From assembly GCF_000063445.1 (NCBI RefSeq), contig NC_009464.1, positions 124,001 through 188,000 on the forward strand: DNA of 64,000 nucleotides, given 5' to 3'. The stretch comes from Methanocella arvoryzae MRE50 (GTDB taxonomy: Archaea; Halobacteriota; Methanocellia; Methanocellales; Methanocellaceae). A program made the translations under genes and the position numbers. Below, in pieces: positions 43,087 through 52,424 of this stretch. The stretch's first letter is position 1. The number at the start of each line of letters is the position of its first letter. The notes beneath the pieces are model-generated. The model ran no database searches. It had not been told where the DNA came from and worked only from the letters and a program-made list of their open reading frames with translations.

Positions 43087-44871
43087 ATGTCAAGCAAAGA
43101 ATTTTTACTGGGTAACGAGGCGATTGCCCGGGGCCTTCTCGAAGCGGGGATCGACGTAGCCACCGGCTACCCTGGAACACCCTCTTCAGAGGTCCTTGCA
43201 GCGCTTGCCCCGTCAGCTAATGAAAGAAAATTCCACATCGAATGGTCGGTCAACGAAAAAGTAGCCCTGGAAGTAGCCATCGGCGCATCGTGGGCGGGGG
43301 CAAGGTCCGTATGTACGATGAAGCACGTAGGGCTGAACGTGGCTGCCGACCCATTTATGACCTTATCTCACACGGGCGTTGTAGGCGGCCTCATCCTGCT
43401 GTCGGCTGACGACCCGTCCTGCCACTCATCCCAGAACGAGCAGGACACCCGGATGTATGCCCGGTTCGCCAAGGTACCCTGCTTCGATCCGGCATCCCCT
43501 CAGGAAGCCATGTCGATGATCGGGTATGCTTACGAGTTCTCTGAGAAACACCAGATACCCGTCATCCTTCGCCCCACGACCCGTGTATCTCACGGCAAGT
43601 CCGACGTGACACTCGGGGAGCTGCCATCAGAGCGCCGGGAGAAGAAGTTCGTCAAGAACATGGAGCGTTTTGTCGTCCTGCCAAAGCACACCCGCTCCCT
43701 GCTCAAAAAGCTCAACGCAAAGCAGGAAGTGATGGCAAAGGAGCTGGCATCGTCCCCCTGGAACCGGCTGACACTGAAGCCGGGCGCAAAGCTTGGCATC
43801 ATCGCTTCAGGCGTGGCCACCGCCTATGTTGAAGAAGTACTGGCAGGCATCGACTTACCGGTATCATACCTGAAGATCGGCGCCTACCCCATCGATTCCG
43901 AGCTGATCATCAGGCTGGCTGCCGGAGTCGAAAAAGTCCTCGTCCTCGAAGAGCTGATGCCGGTGGTCGAAGAGCAGACCCGCATCTACGCTAAGAGTGT
44001 CATGGGCAAGATGACGGGTGAAGTCCCGCACGAAGGCGAGTTCGACCTGCTCTGCGTCAGGAACATCATTAACAAGGCTCTCGGGCTTCCGGTTTGCGAC
44101 CCGCAGGTTCCCCAGATCTGCGTAGAGCTGCCCCAGCGGCCTCCTGCTCTATGCCCCGGCTGCCCGCATCGAGCGACTTTCTACGCACTCAAGAGCGTAT
44201 TCAAGGAAGACTCCATCTTTGCCAGCGACATCGGCTGCTACACCCTTGGAACCCAGCTGGGCGCTGTAGATACGTGTCTCTGCATGGGCGCAAGCATCAC
44301 GATCGCTTCCGGGCTCAGCATCTCAGGCATCAACAATCACGTCGCCTGCACCATCGGCGACTCCACATTCCTCCACACGGGTATCCCGGGCTTGATTAAT
44401 GCGGTGTACAACAAGGCAAACATCACCGCCGTCATCCTTGACAACCGGACCACCGCGATGACCGGCCACCAGCCCCACCCGGGCATTGGCCAGACGATTA
44501 CCGGGGCACCATCCGACGAAGTCTCGCTGGAGTCGATCGTCAAGGCCTGTGGCGTCAAATACCTGCAGACTGTCGATCCCTTCGATATGGAAACGACAAA
44601 GGCTGCGTTCAAGAAAGCCTATGCAACCGACGGAGTCAAAGTCATCATCGCCCGCCAGCCCTGCATTATCACGGCGAAAAAGGAAGGTATCAGACGGAAA
44701 CGCTATGAGGTCATCCCTGAACTCTGCGAAGGCTGCCGCCGCTGCGTCAAGTTCGGCTGCCCCGCCATGGAGTTCAAGGACGGCAAAGCGGTCTCCAACG
44801 AGATGTGCGCCGGCTGCGGCGTCTGCTCTGACCTTTGCCAGTTTGGCGCTATAAAGGTAAGGAGTGATTAA
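43087..44871 (+). CDS. iorA: Indolepyruvate:ferredoxin oxidoreductase, alpha subunit
   Basis: Large subunit of the thiamine-diphosphate enzyme that oxidatively decarboxylates aryl pyruvates, or in reverse incorporates aryl acetates into aromatic amino acids. The 594 residues contain GYPGTPSSEV at the N-terminus, the TPP region with CPGCPHRATFYAL and GDSTFLHTGIPGL, and two C-terminal 4Fe-4S motifs (CEGCRRCVKFGC and CAGCGVCSDLC). iorB follows with a short overlap or adjacent start. The gene order iorA-iorB is standard in archaea. Confidence 0.96.
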   Translation: MSSKEFLLGNEAIARGLLEAGIDVATGYPGTPSSEVLAALAPSANERKFHIEWSVNEKVALEVAIGASWAGARSVCTMKHVGLNVAADPFMTLSHTGVVGGLILLSADDPSCHSSQNEQDTRMYARFAKVPCFDPASPQEAMSMIGYAYEFSEKHQIPVILRPTTRVSHGKSDVTLGELPSERREKKFVKNMERFVVLPKHTRSLLKKLNAKQEVMAKELASSPWNRLTLKPGAKLGIIASGVATAYVEEVLAGIDLPVSYLKIGAYPIDSELIIRLAAGVEKVLVLEELMPVVEEQTRIYAKSVMGKMTGEVPHEGEFDLLCVRNIINKALGLPVCDPQVPQICVELPQRPPALCPGCPHRATFYALKSVFKEDSIFASDIGCYTLGTQLGAVDTCLCMGASITIASGLSISGINNHVACTIGDSTFLHTGIPGLINAVYNKANITAVILDNRTTAMTGHQPHPGIGQTITGAPSDEVSLESIVKACGVKYLQTVDPFDMETTKAAFKKAYATDGVKVIIARQPCIITAKKEGIRRKRYEVIPELCEGCRRCVKFGCPAMEFKDGKAVSNEMCAGCGVCSDLCQFGAIKVRSD

Positions 44872-44872
44872 A

Positions 44873-45457
44873 ATGGCCACGACCAAAACGTTCGACTTAG
44901 TAATCGTAGGCGTAGGCGGCCAGGGCGCCATCCTAGCCTCTGATATCATAGGCAAAGCTGCAGTAGCTGAAGGCCTGCCCGTAACCGCATCGGAGACCCA
45001 CGGCATGGCCCAGCGGGGCGGAGCGGTAGAGAACCACGTCCGCATCGGCTGCAAATATGGCAGCCTCATCCCCGCTGGAGGAGCCGACTGCCTGATGAGC
45101 ATGGAACCATTAGAAGCCCTGCGCTTCGCCAGGTACCTCAAAAAGGACAGCGTGGCTGTCATCAACACCCAGCAGATCGTCCCGGTGACCGTGTACTCCC
45201 AGAAAATACCCTACCCTGAGCTCGACCAGATCATCGAGATCATGGAAAACGTCACCCCCAATGTCAAGGCCGCCAACTTTACTGAACTGGCAAAAAAGGC
45301 CGGCGCAGCCCAGGCCCTCAACGTTGCCATGATCGGAGCGGTGTCGAAGTACATGCCGTTAAATCCGGACAATCTGAAAGAAGTCATCGCCAGGTCCGTC
45401 CCGCCCAAAACAGTCAACGTCAACCTGAAGGCGTTTGACCTCGGGCGAGACGCCTGA
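44873..45457 (+). CDS. iorB: Indolepyruvate:ferredoxin oxidoreductase, beta subunit
   Basis: 194 residues. The Rossmann-like Gly motif (VGVGGQGAILASDIIG) and SETHGMAQRGGAVENHVRIG are characteristic of the gamma-type domain of 2-oxoacid oxidoreductases, which forms the IorB chain. GGAG at 44859-44862 is well placed for ATG 44873. An in-frame GTG at 44864, overlapping the iorA stop, is less likely. It completes the IorAB heterodimer. Confidence 0.95.
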   Translation: MATTKTFDLVIVGVGGQGAILASDIIGKAAVAEGLPVTASETHGMAQRGGAVENHVRIGCKYGSLIPAGGADCLMSMEPLEALRFARYLKKDSVAVINTQQIVPVTVYSQKIPYPELDQIIEIMENVTPNVKAANFTELAKKAGAAQALNVAMIGAVSKYMPLNPDNLKEVIARSVPPKTVNVNLKAFDLGRDA

Positions 45458-45488
45458 CTATTTTTAACTATTTTTTACTCTTTTCTAC

Positions 45489-46406
45489 TCACTTTCTCTC
45501 AGCTATGTACATACCAGCGCAGACGGCTATCCCGCCGATGATCGATAGCAGCGTCATGCTTTCTCCGAGGATGAGCCATGCCAGAATAATCGTGGACAGA
45601 GGCACTACATAGATGAAAAGTGCCACTCTTGAGGCGTCCATCTTTTCCAGGGCGACGTTATAGATGAGGTACGCAATGATAGAGCAGAATATGGACAGGA
45701 AGACGATCGCCCCTAATGCGTCGAGCGGCAGGCTGGCCGGGTTCTGGTGAGGCGTCAGCAGGTAGAAGGGGATGATGCCGATCGTGCCGAGGATGAAGAG
45801 ATAATTCAGCACGGTCAGCGGATCGTATTTGGCAGCGATCTTCTTGCCGTAGATGGAATATACTGACCAGAGCAGCGCGCAGAATAAGATCATGGCGTCG
45901 CCGATCACGTGTAGTCCTACATCCAGCGAGAGGTTGCCTCCTGAGACCAGTAGTGCTACCCCTCCGAAACCGATCACTGCACCCAGTACTTTATGGACGC
46001 TCAGCTTTTCCGCGAGGAACATGGCGCTGAGGAACATGATGAAGAAAACGGAGGTGTTGATCAGCAGTGACGCGTTTATAGCTGTGGTGTAATTCTGTGC
46101 TGTGACCTGGATGACGTACTGGAGGGTGACTCCGGTCAGGGCCATTATGATGAGGACTCCCAGGTCCTTCAGGTCAATCCTGAATATACTCCAGCCTTTC
46201 CATGCCAGTGTAACGATCACGAGTAGCGGCGCAGCGATAAAGAACCGCAGGGCTGCGATTTCGATCGGGCCCATACTTTTCAAAGCTATGGCGTTGGCGA
46301 TGAAGGATCCGCCCCAGAATACGTTGATGATGAACAGCCCTATCAGAATTAAGGCGTGATTTTGCTGCGGATTTTCGCCGGCCATACGATCATCGCTAAA
46401 CGCCAC
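45489..46406 (-). CDS. EamA-family (drug/metabolite) transporter
   Basis: 305 residues, ten predicted helices arranged as two EamA repeats (the first about 20-150, the second about 165-300). The N-terminal motif NVFWGGSFIANAIALK and the second-half SIIAYLIYNVALEKMDASRVALFIYVVPLSTI are typical of the DMT superfamily. The upstream neighbour on the same strand (46421) is a close paralog, so tandem duplication is likely. Substrate unknown; amino acid or metabolite export is common in the family. Confidence 0.9.
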   Translation of the reverse strand: MAFSDDRMAGENPQQNHALILIGLFIINVFWGGSFIANAIALKSMGPIEIAALRFFIAAPLLVIVTLAWKGWSIFRIDLKDLGVLIIMALTGVTLQYVIQVTAQNYTTAINASLLINTSVFFIMFLSAMFLAEKLSVHKVLGAVIGFGGVALLVSGGNLSLDVGLHVIGDAMILFCALLWSVYSIYGKKIAAKYDPLTVLNYLFILGTIGIIPFYLLTPHQNPASLPLDALGAIVFLSIFCSIIAYLIYNVALEKMDASRVALFIYVVPLSTIILAWLILGESMTLLSIIGGIAVCAGMYIAERK

Positions 46407-46420
46407 GCTATAGCTTAAGT

Positions 46421-47419
46421 TTAATGGTGGCCGGCATCAGGAGGCTCGGCAGGAACTTCGACGGGCTTTTTCCTGCGCCGGGTGAATATCCGGATATTGT
46501 TGTCAGCCATTCCGATCCCGAGGACGGTCATTATGCCACCGACCAGTATAAAGCCGGTCAGGGGCTCGTTCAGCAGCAGGATGGCGAAAATGACTGCGAA
46601 CACCGGCTCGAGATACTGGTAGATGGCAGACTTTGAGGGCCCGATCTTGATGATCGCGTCGTTGAAGAAGAAGTACGCGATGATGGAGCAGAAGATCGCC
46701 AGGTAGAGGAGCGATGCCCACGATACTGTCGATAGTTGCGAAAGGTCATGGTGAGGCGTCAGGAAGTAGAAGGGCAGCAGCCCTATGAAGCCGATGACGA
46801 ATATGTAGTTGAGCTGGGTGAGCACAGAGTATTTGCCGGCGAGCTTGTTGCCGATGAGGATGTATACCGCCCACAGGGCGGCGGATATGAGAATGATGCC
46901 ATCTCCGATCAATTGAGGCGAGAACTCGATCTTGCCGTTGGTCACTACCAGCGCCAGCCCGGCGAAGGCGATGACGATGCCCAGCAGGTTATCGACGTTG
47001 AACTTTTCCTTGAGGAAGATAATAGAGGGGATAACGACAAAGAAGGTGCCCATATTGATAAGCAGGGCAGTGTTGGTCACGGTCGTATAGGTCATGGCGA
47101 TTAGCTGAGTAATGTATTGAAGGGTGATGCCAGTCATGGCCATGCCTACCAGTACCCACAGGTCTTTCTTTTCTATAATCAGCGATCTCCAACCGTAGAA
47201 AAGTAGCGTGAAGGCCAGTAAAACAGGTGTCGCGATGGCAAAGCGAAGCGTGGCCAGCTCAATGGGATACATCCCGTCCAGGCCGACTTTTGACGCTATG
47301 AACGAGCCGCCCCATACAATCATGACCAGCACGAGAAGTATCTTGGCTGTGGACTGGCTCGCCGGCGGTGCTTTTCTCACGCGGCTGATGATTTTCGGAA
47401 GGAAAGACGGGTTGAACAT
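46421..47419 (-). CDS. EamA-family (drug/metabolite) transporter, tandem paralog
   Basis: 332 residues with ten helices. It shares with the protein at 45489 the VWGGSFIASK(V), GMAMTGITLQYITQL and SIIAYFFFNDAIIKIGPSK patterns and even the loop LTPHHDLS / LTPHQNPA. It has an extra hydrophilic N-terminus (25 residues) and a longer basic C-terminus (TRRRKKPVEVP...). It is separated by 14 bp from its paralog. The pair may form homo- or heterodimers. No regulator is adjacent. Confidence 0.9.
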   Translation of the reverse strand: MFNPSFLPKIISRVRKAPPASQSTAKILLVLVMIVWGGSFIASKVGLDGMYPIELATLRFAIATPVLLAFTLLFYGWRSLIIEKKDLWVLVGMAMTGITLQYITQLIAMTYTTVTNTALLINMGTFFVVIPSIIFLKEKFNVDNLLGIVIAFAGLALVVTNGKIEFSPQLIGDGIILISAALWAVYILIGNKLAGKYSVLTQLNYIFVIGFIGLLPFYFLTPHHDLSQLSTVSWASLLYLAIFCSIIAYFFFNDAIIKIGPSKSAIYQYLEPVFAVIFAILLLNEPLTGFILVGGIMTVLGIGMADNNIRIFTRRRKKPVEVPAEPPDAGHH

Positions 47420-47548
47420 TTTTATCCGGCACGGCAGCGAGATTTACAGTAACCTGTAGACATGCCGTACACTAACCAGTGGCTCTTTAGTTAGATTAAG
47501 ATGTTGGTCTGAGTGAGAAAATAAGTTCAGACATGCCCACAGTTCTGC

Positions 47549-48397
47549 TCACAGACTCTTCTTTACCAGTGGCTTATACCAGACGTTTGCGCTCTCGAAG
47601 CATTCTGAATCACGGGTATTATTCACCAGTGTGCCACAATAGAAATAGCCTTCCCGGGCGAATACGGCGTTAACCGGGTATGCTAATGCCCTGACCGTGG
47701 TGTACGATACCTTCATGCACTCTGCCCGCATCTCCTCATCCATCCGGCAGAGTAAAAATCCGGATACACCGTTCATACTGAAGTCAGGATGAGTTACCAG
47801 GTCGGCCAGCTCCACGTTTTGTACGTCAGTATCTATGCGTGCAGACAATGAGGCGATAATTTCACCCTTATGCCGGACATAATAGTACCTGACGCCATTT
47901 TCCATAGTTTTCTTTAGATATGCTTCGTTATAATCCTGAAAAGGTTTAATGTCAAGTGCTGTTTTATACAGCACTGCCAGTTCGCCCGCATCATTTCTGT
48001 CCGCCAGATAAAATCTCAGGCCGGCCTCTGGCAGGGCAGCTTTTCTTAAGCATGCCATTGTCATAGCCTTTCGCATGACTTGCCGGGCCTGGATCTTTTT
48101 ATACTCTTGTTTTCGGCTGTGTTTCAGATACCGGGCAAGGAAGTAGCCATCTTCGCTACCATGGAAAAATCCGGGGATCATCGCTTCGATCATATACCCT
48201 TTGCTCTTGAAATGGGAGAGCCGCGATTCAGGTGCTCTTACCAAAATCTTGGAGTAGCCGTTATCCTCTGCGATCTCTTTCAGCCTGTCGATAATCCATG
48301 GCACGTCCTGTCTTGCCAGCCTGAGGACTGATAACCTCTCATTAAACCTGCCTTGCTGTACGAGAGTATCTCCGATATGGGTGAGTGTGTCAGACAT
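47549..48397 (-). CDS. ablB: Beta-lysine N-acetyltransferase (AblB-like)
   Basis: Acetylates beta-lysine to N-epsilon-acetyl-beta-lysine, a compatible solute of methanogens. The 282-residue protein has the family pattern ESRLSHFKSKGYMIEAMIPGF and DGYFLARYL near residues 55-90, then a GNAT acetyltransferase domain (about 125-275, including the acetyl-CoA part near LADLVTHPDFSMNGVSGFLL). ATG 48397 has GGATGATGG upstream. The usual partner, lysine 2,3-aminomutase (ablA), is not next to it. An osmotic channel gene lies 138 bp upstream. Confidence 0.85.
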   Translation of the reverse strand: MSDTLTHIGDTLVQQGRFNERLSVLRLARQDVPWIIDRLKEIAEDNGYSKILVRAPESRLSHFKSKGYMIEAMIPGFFHGSEDGYFLARYLKHSRKQEYKKIQARQVMRKAMTMACLRKAALPEAGLRFYLADRNDAGELAVLYKTALDIKPFQDYNEAYLKKTMENGVRYYYVRHKGEIIASLSARIDTDVQNVELADLVTHPDFSMNGVSGFLLCRMDEEMRAECMKVSYTTVRALAYPVNAVFAREGYFYCGTLVNNTRDSECFESANVWYKPLVKKSL

Positions 48398-48535
48398 GCC
48401 ATCATCCTGCAGGAGATTCGACGACGTCGATGTGTTCAATGATCGTTTTTCGCAAAGTAGCATCCCTTCTTCGATTTCGTTTCAGAGGGTTACTAGAAAA
48501 GCTTTTGATTCAGTCTCTAAATACTTTATCGTACT

Positions 48536-49381
48536 TTAGTCGGATATTGTCTGGTATCTTATATCCTTTGTAGGATAAGGCATATTGATACCTTCAGATG
48601 CGAAACTTTTTACGGCCTGCTCGTAAATCCAGCCGGGCACATCCGAATCTCTCCTCAAGTTCTCCACCCATACCAGCAGTACCAGATTGATGCCGTATTT
48701 ACCCAGCTCTTCTACATAGACTGCCGGAGCAGGTTCTTTGAGTACCCCATACATTCCGGAGGCAACGTCAGTCAGAATCTTCGTTGCCTTTTCAACGTCA
48801 GAACCGTATTCTATGCTAAAGCGAAGGGTATGCCGTATCCGGGAGTCCGGTAAAGAATAATTGTTGATGTTTGCGCTGGCGATGCTGGCGTTCGGTAAGA
48901 CGACCACCCGGTTATCCAGCGTCTTAAGTCTCGTACTCCTGATACCTATCTCCACAATATCCCCGTACTCGCCACTCGATAGCTTGACTCTGTCGCCAAG
49001 CTTAAACGGGCGATCGATAAAAATGGCTATGGCGCCGAAAAAGTTGGAGAAGAGGTCCTGGGATGCCAGTGCCACAGCGATCCCCGCAATTCCCAGACCT
49101 GCGAGAAGTGGTGTGATAGAAATATTCAGGTAGGCCAGAATTGTGATGAAGGCGATACTAAATATAACGAGGTTCAGCGATTTACTGGCAAATGACGTTA
49201 TGGAGAGCGTTAAAGTACGGCTGCCCGCTGCTTCAGCCCTCATCTGATACCAGCTCAGAAAACGGCCGAGGAGATTCGATGCCAGAAAAGCGGCTGCCAA
49301 TATCAATGTTATGACAAACAGAGTACCCGCGTTAGCCCATATGCTTTCAAGCAGCTCTTTCATCATCCTCATAGACCCCAT
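48536..49381 (-). CDS. mscS: MscS-family mechanosensitive channel
   Basis: Releases solutes on hypo-osmotic shock. 281 residues: three N-terminal helices (about 17-37, 60-82 and 88-112, the last with the Gly/Ala-rich pore pattern LAGLGIAGIAVALASQDLFSN), then the conserved beta domain (DRPFKLGDRVKLSSGEYGDIVEIGIRST, LPNASIASANINNYSLPD) and a C-terminal alpha/beta domain. The AT-rich TTTTTATAAC at about 49485-49495 is the likely promoter. It lies beside ablB, making an osmoadaptation pair. Confidence 0.93.
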   Translation of the reverse strand: MGSMRMMKELLESIWANAGTLFVITLILAAAFLASNLLGRFLSWYQMRAEAAGSRTLTLSITSFASKSLNLVIFSIAFITILAYLNISITPLLAGLGIAGIAVALASQDLFSNFFGAIAIFIDRPFKLGDRVKLSSGEYGDIVEIGIRSTRLKTLDNRVVVLPNASIASANINNYSLPDSRIRHTLRFSIEYGSDVEKATKILTDVASGMYGVLKEPAPAVYVEELGKYGINLVLLVWVENLRRDSDVPGWIYEQAVKSFASEGINMPYPTKDIRYQTISD

Positions 49382-49516
49382 CTTGTGGCCGTATCATCAT
49401 CCGACTCGTTGAAACGGCTGCCCCGAGTCGCACAATTGGGGGCAGGCTCGTCGCATAACTTCTAAACGGCTATAGCTTCAGCGTTATAAAAACTTAGTGT
49501 TTTTGTGATCTAAGGA

Positions 49517-50095
49517 TTACAGTACACCTTTAGTGCTCGGGATTCCCCGCCGCTCGTTTTTGGCCGCGGCCATAGACAGGGCGAGGCCGAGAGCCTTGAA
49601 CATGGCTTCCACCATGTGGTGGTCGTCTTCACCTTCTATCTTTACATTAATGGTTATGCCTGCAGACCTGGCGAAGGAGTCTATGAAATGCCTTGTCATT
49701 GCTGTCGAATAGTCTCCAATCTTAGGCTGCCTGAAATCGGCTTTGAATACTGAGTAGCCTCTGCCGCTAATGTCGACTGCCACGACTGCCAGCGCCTCGT
49801 CCATAGGGACCAGCGCGTGGCCGAAACGCTCGATGCCGGTCTTTTCTTTTAGCGCGTCCCTGTAGGCTTCGCCGAGCGAGATGCCGATGTCTTCGACGGT
49901 ATGGTGATCGTCGACCTGTAAGTCGCCTCTGGCCTTGATCATCAGGTCTACCAGACCGTGCTTGGCGAACGAGGTGAGCATGTGATCTAAAAAGCCGATG
50001 CCGGTATCGATAGTCGAATTACCTTTTCCGTCGAGGCTGATCTCTACGGTGATGTCCGTCTCTCTGGTCTGCCGGTGCACGGTGGCCGATCTCAT
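49517..50095 (-). CDS. hisB: Imidazoleglycerol-phosphate dehydratase
   Basis: Sixth-step enzyme of histidine biosynthesis. The 192 residues carry both metal-binding motifs (GIGFLDHMLTSFAKHG and DHHTVEDIGISLG in the first half; EGEDDHHMVEAMFKALG near the end). It is a monofunctional HisB without phosphatase domain, as in archaea. It begins at ATG 50095, overlapping the hisA stop by 4 bp, and must be co-translated with it. No other his genes are nearby, so histidine genes are scattered. Confidence 0.96.
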   Translation of the reverse strand: MRSATVHRQTRETDITVEISLDGKGNSTIDTGIGFLDHMLTSFAKHGLVDLMIKARGDLQVDDHHTVEDIGISLGEAYRDALKEKTGIERFGHALVPMDEALAVVAVDISGRGYSVFKADFRQPKIGDYSTAMTRHFIDSFARSAGITINVKIEGEDDHHMVEAMFKALGLALSMAAAKNERRGIPSTKGVL

Positions 50096-50817
50096 GATAC
50101 CTTATCTATTGCTTCTCTTAACGTAAATAAACCTTTGTATAGCGCAGAACCGACAACTACGCCTGCCGCACCGGTGTTTTTGATCTTGACGAGGTCATCG
50201 ATTTTGGCGACTCCGCCTGAGGCTATGACCGGTATTGTTACACTGTTGACCAGTGATCTAACCGGGTCCTCGTTGACGCCTTTCAGCAGGCCTTCTACGT
50301 CGACGTTAGTGTAAAGTATGCTGCCTGCCCCGATCTCAGAGAAAAATTTACCCATTTCATTCGTGGTTTTGCCTGAAGATTCCGTCCAGCCTTCGATCAC
50401 GACTTCGCCCTGCTTCGAGTCCAGGGATACCATGACAGTTTCGCTCCCGAACTCGTCTGCCAGTTGCCTGACTAAGTCCGGGTTCTTAATCGCAGCAGTG
50501 CCCAGGATCACCCTGTCGATACCCAGGCTCAGCAGGTATTTCGCCGTCTCGTAGTCTCTGATACCCCCGCCGACCTGCACGTCGACGTCAAATTTAGATA
50601 CTATGTCTTCCATGATGTACGCGTTTTTCCGGCTGCCGCTGAACGCCCCGTCCAGGTCGATGATGTGCAGGGTCTTCGCCCCCTGGCCCACCCAGCCAGC
50701 CGCCACCTCGACAGCGTCGTCTATAGAAACCATTTCCGTGCCCGGGACACCCTGGACAAGCTGCACACACTTGCCGCCCTTCAGGTCGATCGCCGGTATG
50801 ACATTGAATGACATCAC
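50092..50817 (-). CDS. hisA: Phosphoribosylformimino-AICAR ribotide isomerase
   Basis: Amadori-type isomerase of histidine synthesis. A 241-residue beta/alpha barrel with the catalytic Asp in IPAIDLKGGKCVQL (near residue 10) and the second in VNTDVEG-like YTNVDVEGLLKG (about 168). The phosphate-binding loops VGGGIRD and ASGGV are also seen. The start is GTG 50817 or ATG 50814, the two adjacent codons. It heads the two-gene hisA-hisB unit. Confidence 0.95.
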   Translation of the reverse strand: MMSFNVIPAIDLKGGKCVQLVQGVPGTEMVSIDDAVEVAAGWVGQGAKTLHIIDLDGAFSGSRKNAYIMEDIVSKFDVDVQVGGGIRDYETAKYLLSLGIDRVILGTAAIKNPDLVRQLADEFGSETVMVSLDSKQGEVVIEGWTESSGKTTNEMGKFFSEIGAGSILYTNVDVEGLLKGVNEDPVRSLVNSVTIPVIASGGVAKIDDLVKIKNTGAAGVVVGSALYKGLFTLREAIDKVS

Positions 50818-50862
50818 TTGAGTAACAGGCTTTGAAAAGATAAAAGTTTAATGGGAACACAA

Positions 50863-51402
50863 TTACTGGGTGATTTCAATTTCCCAGCCGGAGCCATAGT
50901 CTAAGCTGATCTCGTAAGCCCCGTCCCGGGGAATGGTTTTAACAATACTGATGTCCCCGGCTCCGCTGACTCCGCTGAACTCGTGCGTGGAGCGATAGGA
51001 GAACGGCCCGTCAGCGTTAGTCAGCGTAAGGGTGTAGCTCTCCCCGATCGTATAGTCGGGCAGCCGGATATGGAAGTTTGCTTTGCCTGCCTTAAGCTGT
51101 ACCTGCACTACATCACTGGTGCCGGGAGCATCCGTAAGAATGTAGCCGGTGTCAGTCCTGATAACCGCAGGCCCGGGGATGGCCGGAGCTGGCGTCGGGG
51201 TCTCAGTCATCCCGGGGTCCGAAGATAGTACCTGGCCTGTCACAGGGCTGGCATCACCGGTCGGCTGTACTGCCGGAGTCGAATGCTCTGGAGTGTTGGG
51301 GCTGCTGCTCAGACAGCCGCTGACAGCAAGTCCGGATAGCAGGATAAGGACTAATAACAAGGTGGTAACGGTAATTTTACTGGCTGACTGACGCACGATC
51401 AT
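50863..51402 (-). CDS. Predicted lipoprotein
   Basis: 179 residues. A signal peptide with a lipobox-like VSGC (Cys near residue 30) suggests lipid attachment. A Ser/Pro/Thr-rich spacer (about 30-80) follows, then a beta-rich domain of about 95 residues (VQVQLKAGKANFHIRLPDYTIGES..., ending SGWEIEITQ). The role is unknown; it may be an outer-surface binding protein. It is divergent from the AEC transporter gene, with an AT-rich shared promoter at about 51415-51470. Confidence 0.7.
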   Translation of the reverse strand: MIVRQSASKITVTTLLLVLILLSGLAVSGCLSSSPNTPEHSTPAVQPTGDASPVTGQVLSSDPGMTETPTPAPAIPGPAVIRTDTGYILTDAPGTSDVVQVQLKAGKANFHIRLPDYTIGESYTLTLTNADGPFSYRSTHEFSGVSGAGDISIVKTIPRDGAYEISLDYGSGWEIEITQ

Positions 51403-51487
51403 CAGTAATCTTTACATTTATATAATATTTGTCAGCGCCTGAATCTGCTGACAACCTTTTTATAACTACTTTGAACATTTAGTCTCG

Positions 51488-52420
51488 ATGAGCTTTATCG
51501 GCGTGGTCGTCCCCATCTTCGGGCTGATGCTTATCGGGTGGCTGCTGAAAGCTACCGGGATTTTTCCCGAATGGCTGGTAAAGCTTGTCAACGACTACGT
51601 TTATTATATAGGCATTACAGTCATTACGTTCCTGAGCCTGCATGATACGGATAAGAGGCTGCTGTTAGACCCATCAATATACCTGCTGAACCTGCTGCCG
51701 ATAATCCTGATCGTCGTCCTGGCGCTGGCAGCAGCCCACCTGTTGAAGCTTGACCGGCTCGCGATACCGGTCCTGATCACATGCGCGTTTTTCGGTAATA
51801 CCGGCTATATCGGCTTTCCGCTCAATGCCAGCGTCCAGGGGACAGACTCCCTCGGGCTGACCGCATTCATCTCCACGTTTTATACAATAATCGTCTTCAC
51901 GTTTGGCGTGTACCTGTTCAGGTACTATTCCCGGCCGGAACCCGGAGAACAGGAGCATCGGGATGCAGGAAATGATCTAAAAACGATGATAACAGGCCTG
52001 CTTAAGCTCCCAATCGTATGGGCGACAATACTGGGCCTGGCGCTGTCACCCGTGGTTCTGCCCGACCTTCTCCGGATTCCCATGGAATGGATCAGTGCCA
52101 GCACTTCGCCTCTGGCTCTGCTCGCAACTGGTGCCATGATCTCCGGCAGCGGGTTCAGGGAAAACCTGAAAGCCCTGGGTGTTATCAGTATCCTTAAGCT
52201 GGCGGTCATGCCAGCCATCGTCATCGTTATGGGGGCCGTAATGGGTATGAGCGGGACGGTTTACCGGACCTCGCTGCTCGAAGCAGCTACGCCTGTGGGT
52301 GTGACAAACGCGGTGATCGCTGAGCAGTACAGGGCTGATAAAACACTGGCTTCCGGAGCAGTCGTCATATCGACTGTACTCTTTCTGGGATCGCTGATAG
52401 TCGTCCTGTTGTTCGTATAA
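51488..52420 (+). CDS. AEC-family (auxin efflux carrier-like) transporter
   Basis: 310 residues with ten hydrophobic helices in two halves separated by a hydrophilic loop (about 148-165). FFGNTGYIGFPLNASVQG in the fourth-fifth helix region and EAATPVGVTNAVIAEQY near the C-terminus are hallmarks of the bile/arsenite/riboflavin superfamily AEC carriers. Substrates in prokaryotes include malate and other organic acids; here it is unknown. It is convergent with the universal stress protein gene, 4 bp apart. Confidence 0.88.
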   Translation: MSFIGVVVPIFGLMLIGWLLKATGIFPEWLVKLVNDYVYYIGITVITFLSLHDTDKRLLLDPSIYLLNLLPIILIVVLALAAAHLLKLDRLAIPVLITCAFFGNTGYIGFPLNASVQGTDSLGLTAFISTFYTIIVFTFGVYLFRYYSRPEPGEQEHRDAGNDLKTMITGLLKLPIVWATILGLALSPVVLPDLLRIPMEWISASTSPLALLATGAMISGSGFRENLKALGVISILKLAVMPAIVIVMGAVMGMSGTVYRTSLLEAATPVGVTNAVIAEQYRADKTLASGAVVISTVLFLGSLIVVLLFV

Positions 52421-52424
52421 GCAT

